64,000 bases of DNA, from contig NZ_BAABGX010000002.1 in the NCBI RefSeq assembly GCF_039541795.1, positions 992,001 to 1,056,000 on the forward strand. Direction: 5' to 3'. The notes below the pieces were generated by a model. The model was not told the origin of the DNA and did not search any database. It saw nothing but the letters and a program-made list of their open reading frames with translations. Shown piece after piece: positions 31,204 to 39,868 of the stretch (positions within the stretch are counted from its first letter, which is position 1; each line of letters begins with the position of its first letter). The DNA is from Nibribacter koreensis (lineage in GTDB: Bacteria; Bacteroidota; Bacteroidia; Cytophagales; Hymenobacteraceae). A program made the position numbers and the translations under genes.

Positions 31204-31758
31204 TTAATACAGTCTAAATTCCTCAGGTAATCTCTTATTAATGAAAGTAAAAAGTTGGTCTGTTTGATTAGATGCGGCCCTTATTCCTTTCAATCCCCAT
31301 TGTGAAGCCTCTAACTGTTTCTTATCATAAAGCAATGAAACTGAAAAGCTTGCCCCATCCTTTATATCTTCTCTTATTCTATTTCTATCACTCCCATCCA
31401 CTTCGTTATCCATACTTATTGTCTTGAGATAAGCATGACTCAGAATGTAGAGTGAATCAACGGCGTTATCCTCAAACTTTACTTTCAAAGTATCCACTAC
31501 TTCTATTGTATCTTGATAATGACGCTTTAAAACATAGAGCGTGTTTTCATCCAAGCGGCCATCGTTGATTTTGAAGCGCTCTCGGTCATAGACGGAAACA
31601 TTAGTATTATACATAAATGCCTCAAACTTGCTACCAAGACCGAACGTCTTAATCTCCAATCCAAATTCTTTGGATTTCACGCTTTCTGCTTTTTCACAAG
31701 ATGAATGAGTAATTGAGGAACATGTTAGCAGGAGATATAGGAGGAAATTTCTTTTCAT
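31204..31758 (-). CDS. Hypothetical lipoprotein
   Basis: The 184-aa protein begins MKRNFLLYLLLTCSSITHSSC, a lipoprotein signal with Cys21 as the likely lipidated residue. The mature part is polar with predicted beta and helical stretches (KFEAFMYNTNVSVYDRERF, LYVLKRHYQDTIEVVDTLKV). The C-terminus LFTFINKRLPEEFRLY is conserved-looking but unknown to me. Base composition is AT-rich. It ends 8 bp downstream of the Sua5 gene on the same strand. Confidence 0.6.
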   Translation of the reverse strand: MKRNFLLYLLLTCSSITHSSCEKAESVKSKEFGLEIKTFGLGSKFEAFMYNTNVSVYDRERFKINDGRLDENTLYVLKRHYQDTIEVVDTLKVKFEDNAVDSLYILSHAYLKTISMDNEVDGSDRNRIREDIKDGASFSVSLLYDKKQLEASQWGLKGIRAASNQTDQLFTFINKRLPEEFRLY

Positions 31759-31766
31759 GGTTCCTA

Positions 31767-32741
31767 TTAATACTCCTCTCCCTGAAAGCTGGCGCGTTGT
31801 AGGCGGTCATTGATGGCGAGGCCCAAGCCATGATTGGGCATGCGTTCGGCCAAGATAATGTCTACGGTAGGCATGTCTAGTTGGCGCAAGGCGGAGAACA
31901 GGTTGCGGGCCGCCTCACGCAAGTCACCGGTGGTAGAAAGCTGGATTTGGTGATGTGCCGGTATGTCTGCGAATGTTTTCTCCAAAGTAATAATGCCCAC
32001 TCTAGATTTGTCTTCTATCCTTTCCAAGTTCTGCGCTACATCACCTAAATATACTTTCTTGCCGGGATTGTAGTGACTGCTTAGCATGCCGGGCGCGGCG
32101 GGGTTTGAGCTGGAGGTTTTGATATTGGCTTTGGAGATGTTCACCACTTCTTGCAGTTCTTCCAAGGCCAGTCCGCCCAGGCGCAATACTTCTACCTCAT
32201 TGCCAACTACTCTAATAATGGTTGACTCAATGCCTATGTTGCTGGCACCGCCGTCTAAGATGTAGGGAATGCGTTCGCCTAACTGGTCCTGCACGTGCTG
32301 GGCCGTGGTAGGGCTCACATAACCGAACGGATTGGCGCTGGGTGCGGCCAGTGGAAATGGTAGTTGCCGGAGTAAATCTAAGGTAAGCGGGTGCTTGGGA
32401 ATACGGATGCCTACGGAGTCATGGCCCGAGGTCACCAGCAAAGGTACTTGTTCAGATTTGGGCAGGATAAGCGTGAGCGGACCGGGCATGAAGCGCTCGG
32501 CTAGTTTATAGGCTACATCTGGCACCTGGCGGGCGATCTTCTCTAGTTCCTGGATGGAATGCGTGTGCACAATGAGCGGATCAAAGGCCGGTCGGTTCTT
32601 AGCTTCAAAAATTTTCACCACGGCGGCTTCGTCATAGGCGTTGGCGGCCAGCCCGTAAACCGTCTCGGTGGGGATGGCCACTAAGTCACCCTGGGTTAAA
32701 TAAGAAACTGCCGTTTGTATGTCTTTGCCTATAAGTGCCAT
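31767..32741 (-). CDS. L-threonylcarbamoyladenylate synthase (Sua5 type)
   Basis: The 324-aa enzyme makes threonylcarbamoyl-AMP from threonine, bicarbonate and ATP for the t6A37 modification of tRNA. The YrdC/TsaC domain covers residues 1-200: VAIPTETVYGLAANAYDE, IFEAKNRPAFDPLIVH, RFMPGPLTLIL, VGIRIPKHPL and PLAAPSANPFGYVSPT. The linker PAAPGMLSSHYNPGKKVYL leads into a C-terminal Sua5 domain (about 230-324), which distinguishes it from short TsaC. A -7 promoter element lies 19 nt upstream. Confidence 0.94.
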   Translation of the reverse strand: MALIGKDIQTAVSYLTQGDLVAIPTETVYGLAANAYDEAAVVKIFEAKNRPAFDPLIVHTHSIQELEKIARQVPDVAYKLAERFMPGPLTLILPKSEQVPLLVTSGHDSVGIRIPKHPLTLDLLRQLPFPLAAPSANPFGYVSPTTAQHVQDQLGERIPYILDGGASNIGIESTIIRVVGNEVEVLRLGGLALEELQEVVNISKANIKTSSSNPAAPGMLSSHYNPGKKVYLGDVAQNLERIEDKSRVGIITLEKTFADIPAHHQIQLSTTGDLREAARNLFSALRQLDMPTVDIILAERMPNHGLGLAINDRLQRASFQGEEY

Positions 32742-32760
32742 GAGAACCTAAATAATCCTG

Positions 32761-32768
32761 CAAAGCTA
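32761..32768 (-). promoter_or_regulatory. Candidate -7 element for the Sua5 gene
   Basis: On the minus strand TAGCTTTG matches TANNTTTG fully and lies 19 nt upstream of the ATG. The -33 element is not clear. Confidence 0.4.
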
Positions 32769-32810
32769 AACGTTCCCAGTTTATTTATAGCTAGGCATTT
32801 TCTGGGCAGG

Positions 32811-32848
32811 CGTTTTTGGGTTGTTTTCTGGAAAAGAGGCTAAAAACG
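32811..32848. repeat. 38-bp intergenic palindrome, copy 20
   Basis: CGTTTTTGGGTTGTTTTC, TGGAAAAGAGGCTAAAAACG, between two minus-strand genes. Confidence 0.85.
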
Positions 32849-32865
32849 ATGAGAGGCGAGTGGGC

Positions 32866-33309
32866 TTAAACTTGCATCAAAAACTTGAAGTAGAAAATAA
32901 CGGTAGCCACCCCGGCTAAGATGACCGTCAAGAATTGGTATAATCGCCTCTGATTCAGAATTGTACTATTGTTTAATGGCATTATTCTGTAGGCATACAC
33001 CAACATGGTAATAGTGCACAGAGCTAAGGCAAATAGAGAAAATAGCATGATGACAGTCTTGCCTACCTGGTCATGCGTGCCACCAGCAAACTTTCTGATG
33101 AATATATCATTCAGGAGAATGACGCCACAACTCCAAAGAACCGTGACCGAAAAGTTAATTTTATATAGTGGATAGTTAATAGCACTTACAATAATAAACG
33201 GAAGGACGGCCGTAGCTATGATGGAGAAGGGTCCATGGTAATGCCCCATGATATTACTAGCCACTATCAACACAAGCCCAACGGCCATTGAAATCAGAAA
33301 TCTACGCAC
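32866..33309 (-). CDS. Hypothetical membrane protein
   Basis: The 147-aa protein has four hydrophobic helices at about residues 5-22, 30-48, 55-72 and 88-108, with a fifth near the C-terminus (FLTVILAGVATVIFYFKFL). It reads MRRFLISMAVGLVLIV from a GTG start; an ATG seven codons later is an alternative. I recognise no family. It lies 29 bp downstream of the triple-PAS kinase and could be co-transcribed with it. Confidence 0.6.
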   Translation of the reverse strand: MRRFLISMAVGLVLIVASNIMGHYHGPFSIIATAVLPFIIVSAINYPLYKINFSVTVLWSCGVILLNDIFIRKFAGGTHDQVGKTVIMLFSLFALALCTITMLVYAYRIMPLNNSTILNQRRLYQFLTVILAGVATVIFYFKFLMQV

Positions 33310-33338
33310 GCATCATGTCTATATTATTTGGCAAGGTA

Positions 33339-35279
33339 TCAAGAATTCTGGTTTTTGAAGTGCACATGAAACGCGGTGCCTTTGCCTAATTCGCTGCGTA
33401 CTGTAATGTCATCTCCTGAGTTGTCCAGGATCTTCTTGACCAAGTACAGGCCAATGCCAGTGCCTTCTACGTGGTCATGTACGCGCTTGTACATGGCAAA
33501 AATCTTGGAGACCTGGTGCGCCGGAATGCCTAACCCATTGTCAGTGACCGAGAGTACGTAGTCACCGTTGTCTGCTATTTTTGAGCTAATGGTGATTTTG
33601 GGCGCCCGCTGCGGGTCTTTGTACTTGATGGCATTGGACACCAGGTTGTAGAGAATGCTGCGTAGGTTCTTGCGCGAGAAAGACAGGCTGTCAAACTCTA
33701 AATCGCCTACCATAATCTCAGCGTTGCTGTTCTTGATGGAGTCGCGCAGGTTGGCCTTCACTTCTTCCAGCAAGGTGTGCAGGCTTACCTGCTCAGCCTG
33801 GTCCTTGGCCTGTTGCAGTTTGGTGACTTCAGAAAGGTCATTGATGACTTTGCGAAGGGTTTCCAGAGAACTGCCCATCATGGACAGGATGTTTTGGTGC
33901 GGGATGCACTCCTTGCCCATGTCTTCTTTTAAGGCCAAGAGAAGCCCCTCCAGATTGGCAATGGGTGATTTTAAGTCATGCGAGGCCGTATACACAAAGT
34001 TGTCCAGGTCATTGTTAATGCGCACCAGCTCTTTGTTTTTCTGCATGAGGTCCTCGTTACGTCGGCGCTCAGTCAAGTCTCTGGTAATCTTGGCAAAGCC
34101 CAGCAACCTGTGGTCTGAGTTGTACACCGGTGACAAGACCACGTTGGCCCAGAAGGCAGCCCCGTCCTTGCGTACGCGCCAACCCTCGTCCTCAAAGCGA
34201 CCGTCCTGGATGGCCTTGCTCAGCTCAAACGCCGGGAACCCGTTTTCAATAGCCTCGCGGGGATAGAACAAGGAAAAGTGCTTGCCAATCACCTCTTGGG
34301 CGGTGTAGCCTTTGATGCGCTCGGCGCCGGTGTTCCAGCTTACAATCAGGCCTTCTGTGTTGAGCATGAGGATGGCGTAGTCCTGCACGCTGTCAATCAT
34401 CAGCCTGGACTTCTCCTCGCTCTCGCGCAGTTCTTCATTGGTTCTAAAGAGCTGTTCTTCTAGCTGTTTCTTTTCTGTAAGGTCACGGGTGATTTTAGAG
34501 AAGCCAATCAGCTCTTTCTTCTCATTAAAAATGGCGGTGATGATGACGTTGGCCCAGAAGGCGGTGCCGTCCTTGCGGTAACGCCAGCCCTCATCCTCAA
34601 ACCGGCCATGCGCCTTTGCTTCTTTTAGCTCATATTCTGGAAAACCAGTCAGCACAGACTCGCGGCTGTAGAATTTGGCGAAGTACTTGCCAATGATCTC
34701 ATGGGCTTCATAGCCTTTAATGCGGCGGGCGCCCTCGTTCCAGGTGGCCACGTGCCCGCTGGGGTCTAGCATAAAGATGGCATAATCTGTGACACCCTCT
34801 ACCAAGCGCCTAAACCGTTCCTCGCTGTCTTTGAGTTCTTCATAGGCTTTGTAAAGGTCATCTTCGGCTTTTTTGCGCTCTGAAAGGTCACGGGTAATCT
34901 TGGAGAAGCCCAGGTGCTTGCCCTCTTCATTGTAGATGGGCGTGAAGATGACGTTGGCCCAGAACACAATGCCGTCCTTGCGCACGCGCCAGCCCTCGTC
35001 CTCAAACCTACCGTTCTTGAGCGCCTGTTCTAATTCATAGGCGGGATAATTTTTGGAGATGGCCTCTGGGGTGTAGAAAATGGAGAAGTGCTTGCCCAGC
35101 ACATCTGCTGGCTCATACTGCTTAATGCTCTTGGCACCCGCGTTCCAGGTGGCAATGCGGCCCTCTGGGTCTAGCAAAAAAATGGCATAATCCTTAATAC
35201 CTTCAATCAGAAGCCGATAGATGTCTTCAGTGGGATTCTCTTGGTTGTACCTTGAAACGAGCTCTAATTCTGAATTCAT
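33339..35279 (-). CDS. Histidine kinase with three tandem near-identical PAS domains
   Basis: The 646-aa soluble kinase has no membrane segments. PAS/PAC units lie at about residues 15-135, 145-265 and 275-400. All share a repeated pattern (DYAIFMLDPSGHVATWN, GRFEDEGWRYRKDGTAFWAN, GFSKITRDLTEKK), so they arose by tandem duplication. The core follows: phosphoacceptor His in TASHDLKSPIANLEG near residue 427, NLVSNAIKYKDPQ, DNGLGIP and GTGIGLYLVKKI. The core matches that of the CHASE kinase at 7334. There is no receiver or output domain, and no partner regulator is adjacent. PAS domains may bind a cofactor or respond to redox or light. Confidence 0.93.
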   Translation of the reverse strand: MNSELELVSRYNQENPTEDIYRLLIEGIKDYAIFLLDPEGRIATWNAGAKSIKQYEPADVLGKHFSIFYTPEAISKNYPAYELEQALKNGRFEDEGWRVRKDGIVFWANVIFTPIYNEEGKHLGFSKITRDLSERKKAEDDLYKAYEELKDSEERFRRLVEGVTDYAIFMLDPSGHVATWNEGARRIKGYEAHEIIGKYFAKFYSRESVLTGFPEYELKEAKAHGRFEDEGWRYRKDGTAFWANVIITAIFNEKKELIGFSKITRDLTEKKQLEEQLFRTNEELRESEEKSRLMIDSVQDYAILMLNTEGLIVSWNTGAERIKGYTAQEVIGKHFSLFYPREAIENGFPAFELSKAIQDGRFEDEGWRVRKDGAAFWANVVLSPVYNSDHRLLGFAKITRDLTERRRNEDLMQKNKELVRINNDLDNFVYTASHDLKSPIANLEGLLLALKEDMGKECIPHQNILSMMGSSLETLRKVINDLSEVTKLQQAKDQAEQVSLHTLLEEVKANLRDSIKNSNAEIMVGDLEFDSLSFSRKNLRSILYNLVSNAIKYKDPQRAPKITISSKIADNGDYVLSVTDNGLGIPAHQVSKIFAMYKRVHDHVEGTGIGLYLVKKILDNSGDDITVRSELGKGTAFHVHFKNQNS

Positions 35280-35469
35280 ACGGGTGCGGGAAGGTGGTAG
35301 GGTCTGTTATCCTGTGTTAATACTGCACAAAATACAAATGGTTAAAACATTAACTCTTGGTTTTTGGTTCTACCCAATTACCCTTAGACGCCTTATACGG
35401 ACACACGCCCTTAACAAATGGAAATAGCGGCCAAAGCCCTTAATAAATAGCCTTTGTCCTAATGAAAGT

Positions 35470-35507
35470 CGTTTTTGGCCTGTTTTGCAGAAAAGAGGCT
35501 AAAAACG
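35470..35507. repeat. 38-bp intergenic palindrome, copy 21
   Basis: CGTTTTTGGCCTGTTTTG, CAGAAAAGAGGCTAAAAACG. Read on the minus strand, its outer CGTTTTTAGCC directly follows the terminator hairpin of the cysteine desulfurase gene. Confidence 0.88.
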
Positions 35508-35533
35508 AAAGCCCCGCTTTTGAGGCGGGGCTT
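35508..35533 (-). terminator. Terminator of the cysteine desulfurase gene
   Basis: On the minus strand AAGCCCCGC pairs with GCGGGGCTT, followed by TCGTTTTT. The T-run is the outer arm of the adjoining palindrome. Confidence 0.8.
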
Positions 35534-35554
35534 GCTGCTTACATGATTCTATTT

Positions 35555-36697
35555 TTAGACGGTCTCTTTCTGGTACAGCTTGGCCAAGGTAGCCACGGTG
35601 TAGTCAATCTCTTCTGCGGTGTTGTACTTGCTGAACGAGAAGCGCACATTGCCGCGGCTCATGTCTGCGTTCATGGCGCGCAACACGTGTGAGCCCAAGT
35701 CTACGCCGCTGGTGCAGGCGCTTCCGCCCGAGGCCGATATTTTGTTGATGTCCAGGTTGAACAACAGCATCTCATTCATCTCAGAGGCCGGCAAACTCAC
35801 GTTCAAAACCGTGTACAAGCTCTTATCGGCTTCGGAGGACAGACCGTTGAACTGCACGTCCTCAATCTGCTCACGCAGTTGATAGATCATGCGGTCTTTC
35901 AAGCTTTGGATGTGACGGTGATGATCCTCCATGTCACGGTAGGCAATCTCTAAGGCTTTGGCCAAGCCAATGATGCCGTACACGTTCTCGGTGCCGCCGC
36001 GCATGTTGCGCTCCTGTGACCCGCCCTGGATCAAGGGATGTATTTTGATGGAAGAATCTACATAGATGAAGCCCACGCCTTTGGGACCGTGGAACTTGTG
36101 CGCCGAGCCTACCAGGAAGTTAATGCCCAACTCCTGCACGTCATGTTTGTAATGGCCCATGGTCTGCACAGTGTCTGAGTGCAACACGGCGTCATATTTC
36201 TTGCAGATGTCTGCGATGGCCTGCAGGTCATTTAGGTTGCCAATTTCATTGTTGGCATGCATGATAGAGACCAAGGTACGTGGCTGGCTGGCCAGCATTT
36301 CTTCCAGGTGCTCTAAGTCTAAGGTGCCTTTCTCATCAACGCGCAGCATGCTCACCTGCACTTCGCCGCGCTTCTCCAATGACTCAAAGGAGTGCAACAC
36401 CGCGTGGTGCTCTAGAGGGGAGGTAATGGCGTGCTGTAAGCCCAGGCTACGAATGGTGCAGATAATGGCGGCGTTGTCTGCCTCTGTACCACCAGACGTG
36501 AAGAAAATCTCGGCGGGTGAGGTGTTGATCAAGCTGGCTACTGTCTTGCGGGCGCCTTCAATGGCGGCGCGCACCTGCCTACCGTGCGAGTGAATGGAGG
36601 AAGGGTTGCCGTAATGCTCCAGCATAAAGGGAGTCATGGTGTCAAAAACTTCTTTGTCTAAGGGCGTGGTGGCCGCATTGTCCAGGTAAACTCGCAT
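35555..36697 (-). CDS. Cysteine desulfurase (NifS/IscS-like)
   Basis: The 380-aa PLP enzyme converts cysteine to alanine and donates sulfur for Fe-S cluster or tRNA thiolation. It shows MRVYLDNAATTPLDKEVFD, FTSGGTEADNAAI, ITSPLEHHAVLHS, MHANNEIGNLN, VLHSDTVQTMGHY and the PLP lysine in VGSAHKFHGPKGVGFIYV. The catalytic Cys lies in SGGSACTSGVDLGSHVL near residue 325. The loop around this Cys is of the NifS/IscS (class I) type. No iscU or sufU scaffold gene is adjacent, so the acceptor pathway is unknown. Confidence 0.94.
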   Translation of the reverse strand: MRVYLDNAATTPLDKEVFDTMTPFMLEHYGNPSSIHSHGRQVRAAIEGARKTVASLINTSPAEIFFTSGGTEADNAAIICTIRSLGLQHAITSPLEHHAVLHSFESLEKRGEVQVSMLRVDEKGTLDLEHLEEMLASQPRTLVSIMHANNEIGNLNDLQAIADICKKYDAVLHSDTVQTMGHYKHDVQELGINFLVGSAHKFHGPKGVGFIYVDSSIKIHPLIQGGSQERNMRGGTENVYGIIGLAKALEIAYRDMEDHHRHIQSLKDRMIYQLREQIEDVQFNGLSSEADKSLYTVLNVSLPASEMNEMLLFNLDINKISASGGSACTSGVDLGSHVLRAMNADMSRGNVRFSFSKYNTAEEIDYTVATLAKLYQKETV

Positions 36698-36784
36698 GGG
36701 TGATAGATTTTAATTAAGGCAACAGCAACAGGTGAAACAAGTAGAGAGGTGCATACAAATGCAGGATATAGGGTGTAAAGGGAA

Positions 36785-36823
36785 AAAGGCCGCACTTAGT
36801 TCTCTCAAACTGGTGCGGCCTTT
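36785..36823 (-). terminator. Terminator of glmM
   Basis: AAAGGCCGCAC (36785-36795) pairs with GTGCGGCCTTT (36813-36823). On the minus strand the hairpin is followed by TTTTTCC just beyond the glmM stop. Confidence 0.82.
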
Positions 36824-36826
36824 CAT

Positions 36827-38218
36827 TTATTCTTTATCAGAGATGATGTCTTTGATATCGCCTATGATTTTATTGGCCAGATGGTCTGCCGTAGAAAGCG
36901 AGTCAGACTCGGCGTAGATTCTGATGATAGGCTCTGTGTTAGACTTGCGCAGGTGCACCCACTCTCTGTCAAACTCAATCTTAACGCCGTCAATGGTGTT
37001 GATGGGCTGCTTGGCGTACTGCTTCTGCACTTTGGCCAATACCGCGTCTACGTCAATGTCTGGCGTTAGCTCAATCTTGTTTTTAGAGATGTAGTAGTTA
37101 GGGTACTTGGCTCTTAATCTAGAGATGCTCAAACCCGACTTGGCTAAGTGCGTCAAAAACAAGGCAATGCCCACCAAGGCGTCACGGCCGTAGTGCAGCT
37201 CTGGGTAGATGATGCCCCCGTTGCCTTCGCCGCCAATGACTGCGTTCTGGGCTTTCATCATGTTGACCACGTTCACCTCGCCAACGGCAGAAGCAAAGTA
37301 AGTACCGCCAGATTTCTCTGTCACGTCACGCAAAGCGCGGGTAGAAGACAAATTAGAGACGGTATTGCCCGGCGTGTTCTGCAACACGTAGTCAGACACG
37401 GCTACCAGAGTGTACTCTTCGCCAAACATGCTGCCGTCCTCGTTCACCAAGGCTAAGCGGTCTACGTCTGGGTCTACCACAATGCCTAGGTCAAACTTGC
37501 CCTTCTCCATCATTCTGGAGATTTCGCCTAGGTTCTCTGGCAACGGCTCTGGGTTATGCGGGAAGTTGCCATCTGGCTCGCAGTACAGTTTCTCAATCTG
37601 GGTAACGCCCAAGGCCTCCAAGAGTTGTGGCACGGCAAAGCCGCCACAGGAGTTCACCGCGTCTACCACTATTTTAAAGTTAGCAGCTTTGATGGCCTCT
37701 GCGTCTACCAACGGCAGGTCAAGGATGGCCTTGATATGGCGCTTTAAGAATTTATCGCTCTGGGTATACTTGCCTAGCTTGGTTACCTCAGCAAACTGGA
37801 ACGACTCTTTTTCGGCCAGTTCCAGCACCAGTTTACCCTCTTGGTCATTAATGAATTCGCCATGCTGGTTCAAGAGCTTGAGGGCGTTCCATTGCTTGGG
37901 GTTGTGGCTGGCCGTCAAGATAATGCCGCCGCCGGCTTTCTTGGCAGGCACGGCCATCTCTACAGTTGGGGTGGTAGAAAGACCTAGGTCAATCACGTTG
38001 ATGCCCAAGCCCTGCAACGTAGCCACTACCAGGCGGTTGACCATATCTCCGGAGAGACGGGCGTCACGGCCTATGACAATGTTGTTGTTATTGGTGGTCT
38101 GTAGTACCCACGTGCCAAAAGCGGCCGCAAATTTTACTACGTCTAATGGTGTAAGTGCTTCGCCTACTTCCCCCCCAATGGTACCTCTTATTCCTGAAAT
38201 AGATTTTATTAACGCCAC
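36827..38218 (-). CDS. glmM: Phosphoglucosamine mutase-type phosphohexomutase
   Basis: The 463-aa enzyme interconverts glucosamine-6-phosphate and glucosamine-1-phosphate for UDP-GlcNAc and cell-wall synthesis. It starts at GTG with ALIKSISGIRGTIGGE; the phosphoserine loop IILTASHNPKQWNALK lies at about residues 95-110. Metal-binding DPDVDRLALV is near residue 245, the sugar-binding GGEGNGGIIYPELHYGRD near 325, and the phosphate-binding RKSNTEPIIRIYAES near the C-terminus. In Bacteroidota such proteins can also act as phosphomannomutases, so the exact sugar is inferred. A consensus -7 element lies 22 nt upstream. Confidence 0.9.
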   Translation of the reverse strand: MALIKSISGIRGTIGGEVGEALTPLDVVKFAAAFGTWVLQTTNNNNIVIGRDARLSGDMVNRLVVATLQGLGINVIDLGLSTTPTVEMAVPAKKAGGGIILTASHNPKQWNALKLLNQHGEFINDQEGKLVLELAEKESFQFAEVTKLGKYTQSDKFLKRHIKAILDLPLVDAEAIKAANFKIVVDAVNSCGGFAVPQLLEALGVTQIEKLYCEPDGNFPHNPEPLPENLGEISRMMEKGKFDLGIVVDPDVDRLALVNEDGSMFGEEYTLVAVSDYVLQNTPGNTVSNLSSTRALRDVTEKSGGTYFASAVGEVNVVNMMKAQNAVIGGEGNGGIIYPELHYGRDALVGIALFLTHLAKSGLSISRLRAKYPNYYISKNKIELTPDIDVDAVLAKVQKQYAKQPINTIDGVKIEFDREWVHLRKSNTEPIIRIYAESDSLSTADHLANKIIGDIKDIISDKE

Positions 38219-38239
38219 GTGTTCTTCAATTATATCCTA

Positions 38240-38272
38240 CAAAAGTAGCAAAACCTTGCCTATTATTTGAAA
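38240..38272 (-). promoter_or_regulatory. Promoter of glmM
   Basis: On the minus strand TACTTTTG (38247-38240) matches the -7 consensus and is preceded, across 21 nt, by TTTC (38272-38269), one mismatch from TTTG. The GTG start lies 21 nt downstream. Confidence 0.5.
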
Positions 38273-38457
38273 GTTTGATGACATCCCTTACTATCTCCTG
38301 CAAAAGCGCCCTATTCTTAAGCAGCACAACCCCTTAATTCACTTACCCTTACCCTCTCTCAACCGAACTGGAGCTTTTTACTAATATCATTAGTGAAGTG
38401 GGTATTTCCCATAGCAAATCATGCCCCGCAGCACAAATGCTCACGTTAGCATACTGC

Positions 38458-38495
38458 CATTTTTGGCCTGTTTTGGCTAAAAGAGGCCAAAAACA
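38458..38495. repeat. 38-bp intergenic palindrome, copy 22
   Basis: CATTTTTGGCCTGTTTTG, GCTAAAAGAGGCCAAAAACA, in a divergent gap. Confidence 0.8.
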
Positions 38496-38795
38496 ACTGC
38501 TGCATGGTCTTTTTCAGCAGCCACTAGGTAAAGGGTAGACAGTTCTTTTGGGCTCTTACCCCAGCTTGCGTAAAAAAAATTAAAAAGTTTTTTATGGAAA
38601 GCCGGCAGTCCCTGCATCTTATAGGCAAACGCTGTTTCATTTAATGGTTTATAAAGATGAAGACTCCCTTAGAAAAGATTGACAGCAGCTAGCAGTCTGC
38701 CCACCAACGTGCCTAAGAAGGTTTAGTTGTTATTAATAATGTTACTAAAAGATTAAGTTAACGTAAAGCACTGGTTATTCATTTGAGTTTGAATG

Positions 38796-38803
38796 TATCT
38801 TTG
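38796..38803 (+). promoter_or_regulatory. Candidate -7 element for mazG
   Basis: TATCTTTG matches TANNTTTG fully. It lies only 4 nt before the ATG at 38808, so a transcript from here would be leaderless or begin at the ATG at 38829 (MTATRQAQL). Confidence 0.35.
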
Positions 38804-38807
38804 GCTT

Positions 38808-39620
38808 ATGGAAAACCAGCTTAGGCCCATGACGGCCACCCGCCAGGCGCAGTTAGACGCTTTTAACAGGTTGTTAGACATCCTGGATGATTTGCGGGAG
38901 AAATGCCCCTGGGACCAGAAGCAGACCATGGCCACCTTGCGGCACCTCACCATTGAAGAAACCTATGAGCTCTCAGACGCCATTTTAAAAGAAGATTTGC
39001 CTGAGATTAAAAAGGAATTGGGAGATGTGATGCTGCACCTGACCTTTTACGCCAAGATAGCCTCTGAGCAAGGCGCTTTTGATTTGGCAGACGTGTTGCA
39101 CGCCCAATGTGACAAACTGGTGTTTAGGCACCCGCACATTTACGGTGACGCAGAAGCCACTACAGAAGAGCAGGTGAAAAAGAACTGGGAGAGCCTCAAA
39201 CTCAAAGAAGGCAATAAATCTGTGCTGGCTGGCGTTCCTGCCTCATTACCCTCACTGGTAAAAGCCATGAGGATACAGGAGAAGGCCCGCGGAGTTGGTT
39301 TTGACTGGGACACGCCCAACCAGGTATGGGAAAAAGTGGAGGAAGAACTGGCTGAGTTTAAAGCCGAAGTAGAGGCCCCTGCGTTTTCACCGGCCAATAC
39401 GTCTAAAGCGACAGATGAACTGGGAGACGTTTTATTTTCTTTGATCAACTACGCCCGCTTTCTGGACCTGAACCCCGAAGAAGCGCTGGAGAAGACTAAC
39501 ATCAAGTTTATAAAGCGGTTTCAGCACATAGAAGCCTGTGCCCAGCAAGATGGGAAAAAGATAAATGAGTTAAGCTTGGAGCAAATGGAAGTTTACTGGA
39601 ACCAAGCTAAGCAACTTTAA
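38808..39620 (+). CDS. mazG: Nucleoside triphosphate pyrophosphohydrolase MazG
   Basis: The 270-aa cytoplasmic enzyme hydrolyses (d)NTPs to monophosphates and pyrophosphate. It contains two MazG domains, at about residues 15-125 (LREKCPWDQKQTMATLRHLT, EETYELSDAI, EIKKELGDVMLHLTFYAKIA) and 150-265 (GFDWDTPNQVWEKVEEELAE, ATDELGDVLFSLINYARFL), each with the EExxE...ExxD metal-binding pattern. The start MENQLRPMT is used; a -7 promoter element nearly abuts it, so the second Met (position 8) is a real alternative. Confidence 0.93.
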   Translation: MENQLRPMTATRQAQLDAFNRLLDILDDLREKCPWDQKQTMATLRHLTIEETYELSDAILKEDLPEIKKELGDVMLHLTFYAKIASEQGAFDLADVLHAQCDKLVFRHPHIYGDAEATTEEQVKKNWESLKLKEGNKSVLAGVPASLPSLVKAMRIQEKARGVGFDWDTPNQVWEKVEEELAEFKAEVEAPAFSPANTSKATDELGDVLFSLINYARFLDLNPEEALEKTNIKFIKRFQHIEACAQQDGKKINELSLEQMEVYWNQAKQL

Positions 39621-39868
39621 TCTAAAATAGATTTTAATTGCAATAATCTTAGAGTATACCGGTACATAACTAATGTTTTTCACCACTATATTTGATTATT
39701 TGCATTAAAATCCCTAGGCTTGTATTTATGTTGCTCATGAAGAGACACGCTATATTTAAAAGCTTGAAAACAAATAGAGGGCAATAGCGTTTATGAGCGT
39801 TTTTAGTAACACTAAATTTTAACAACTCACAGTAACACAAAACAACTAAACCTAAATTCTTAGACACA

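Larger units (their letters stand above)
38219..38807. other. Divergent intergenic region between glmM and mazG
   Basis: 589 bp without a gene. It contains the glmM promoter, a short dyad ACTAAT-ATC-ATTAGT at 38380-38394, palindrome copy 22, an AT-rich TTATTAATAA near 38728 and the mazG -7 element. Confidence 0.55.

Noticed and set aside
38219..38807. tRNA or structured small RNA in the glmM-mazG gap
   Set aside because: No cloverleaf or strong multi-stem structure could be traced by eye; only short dyads and one palindrome copy are present.
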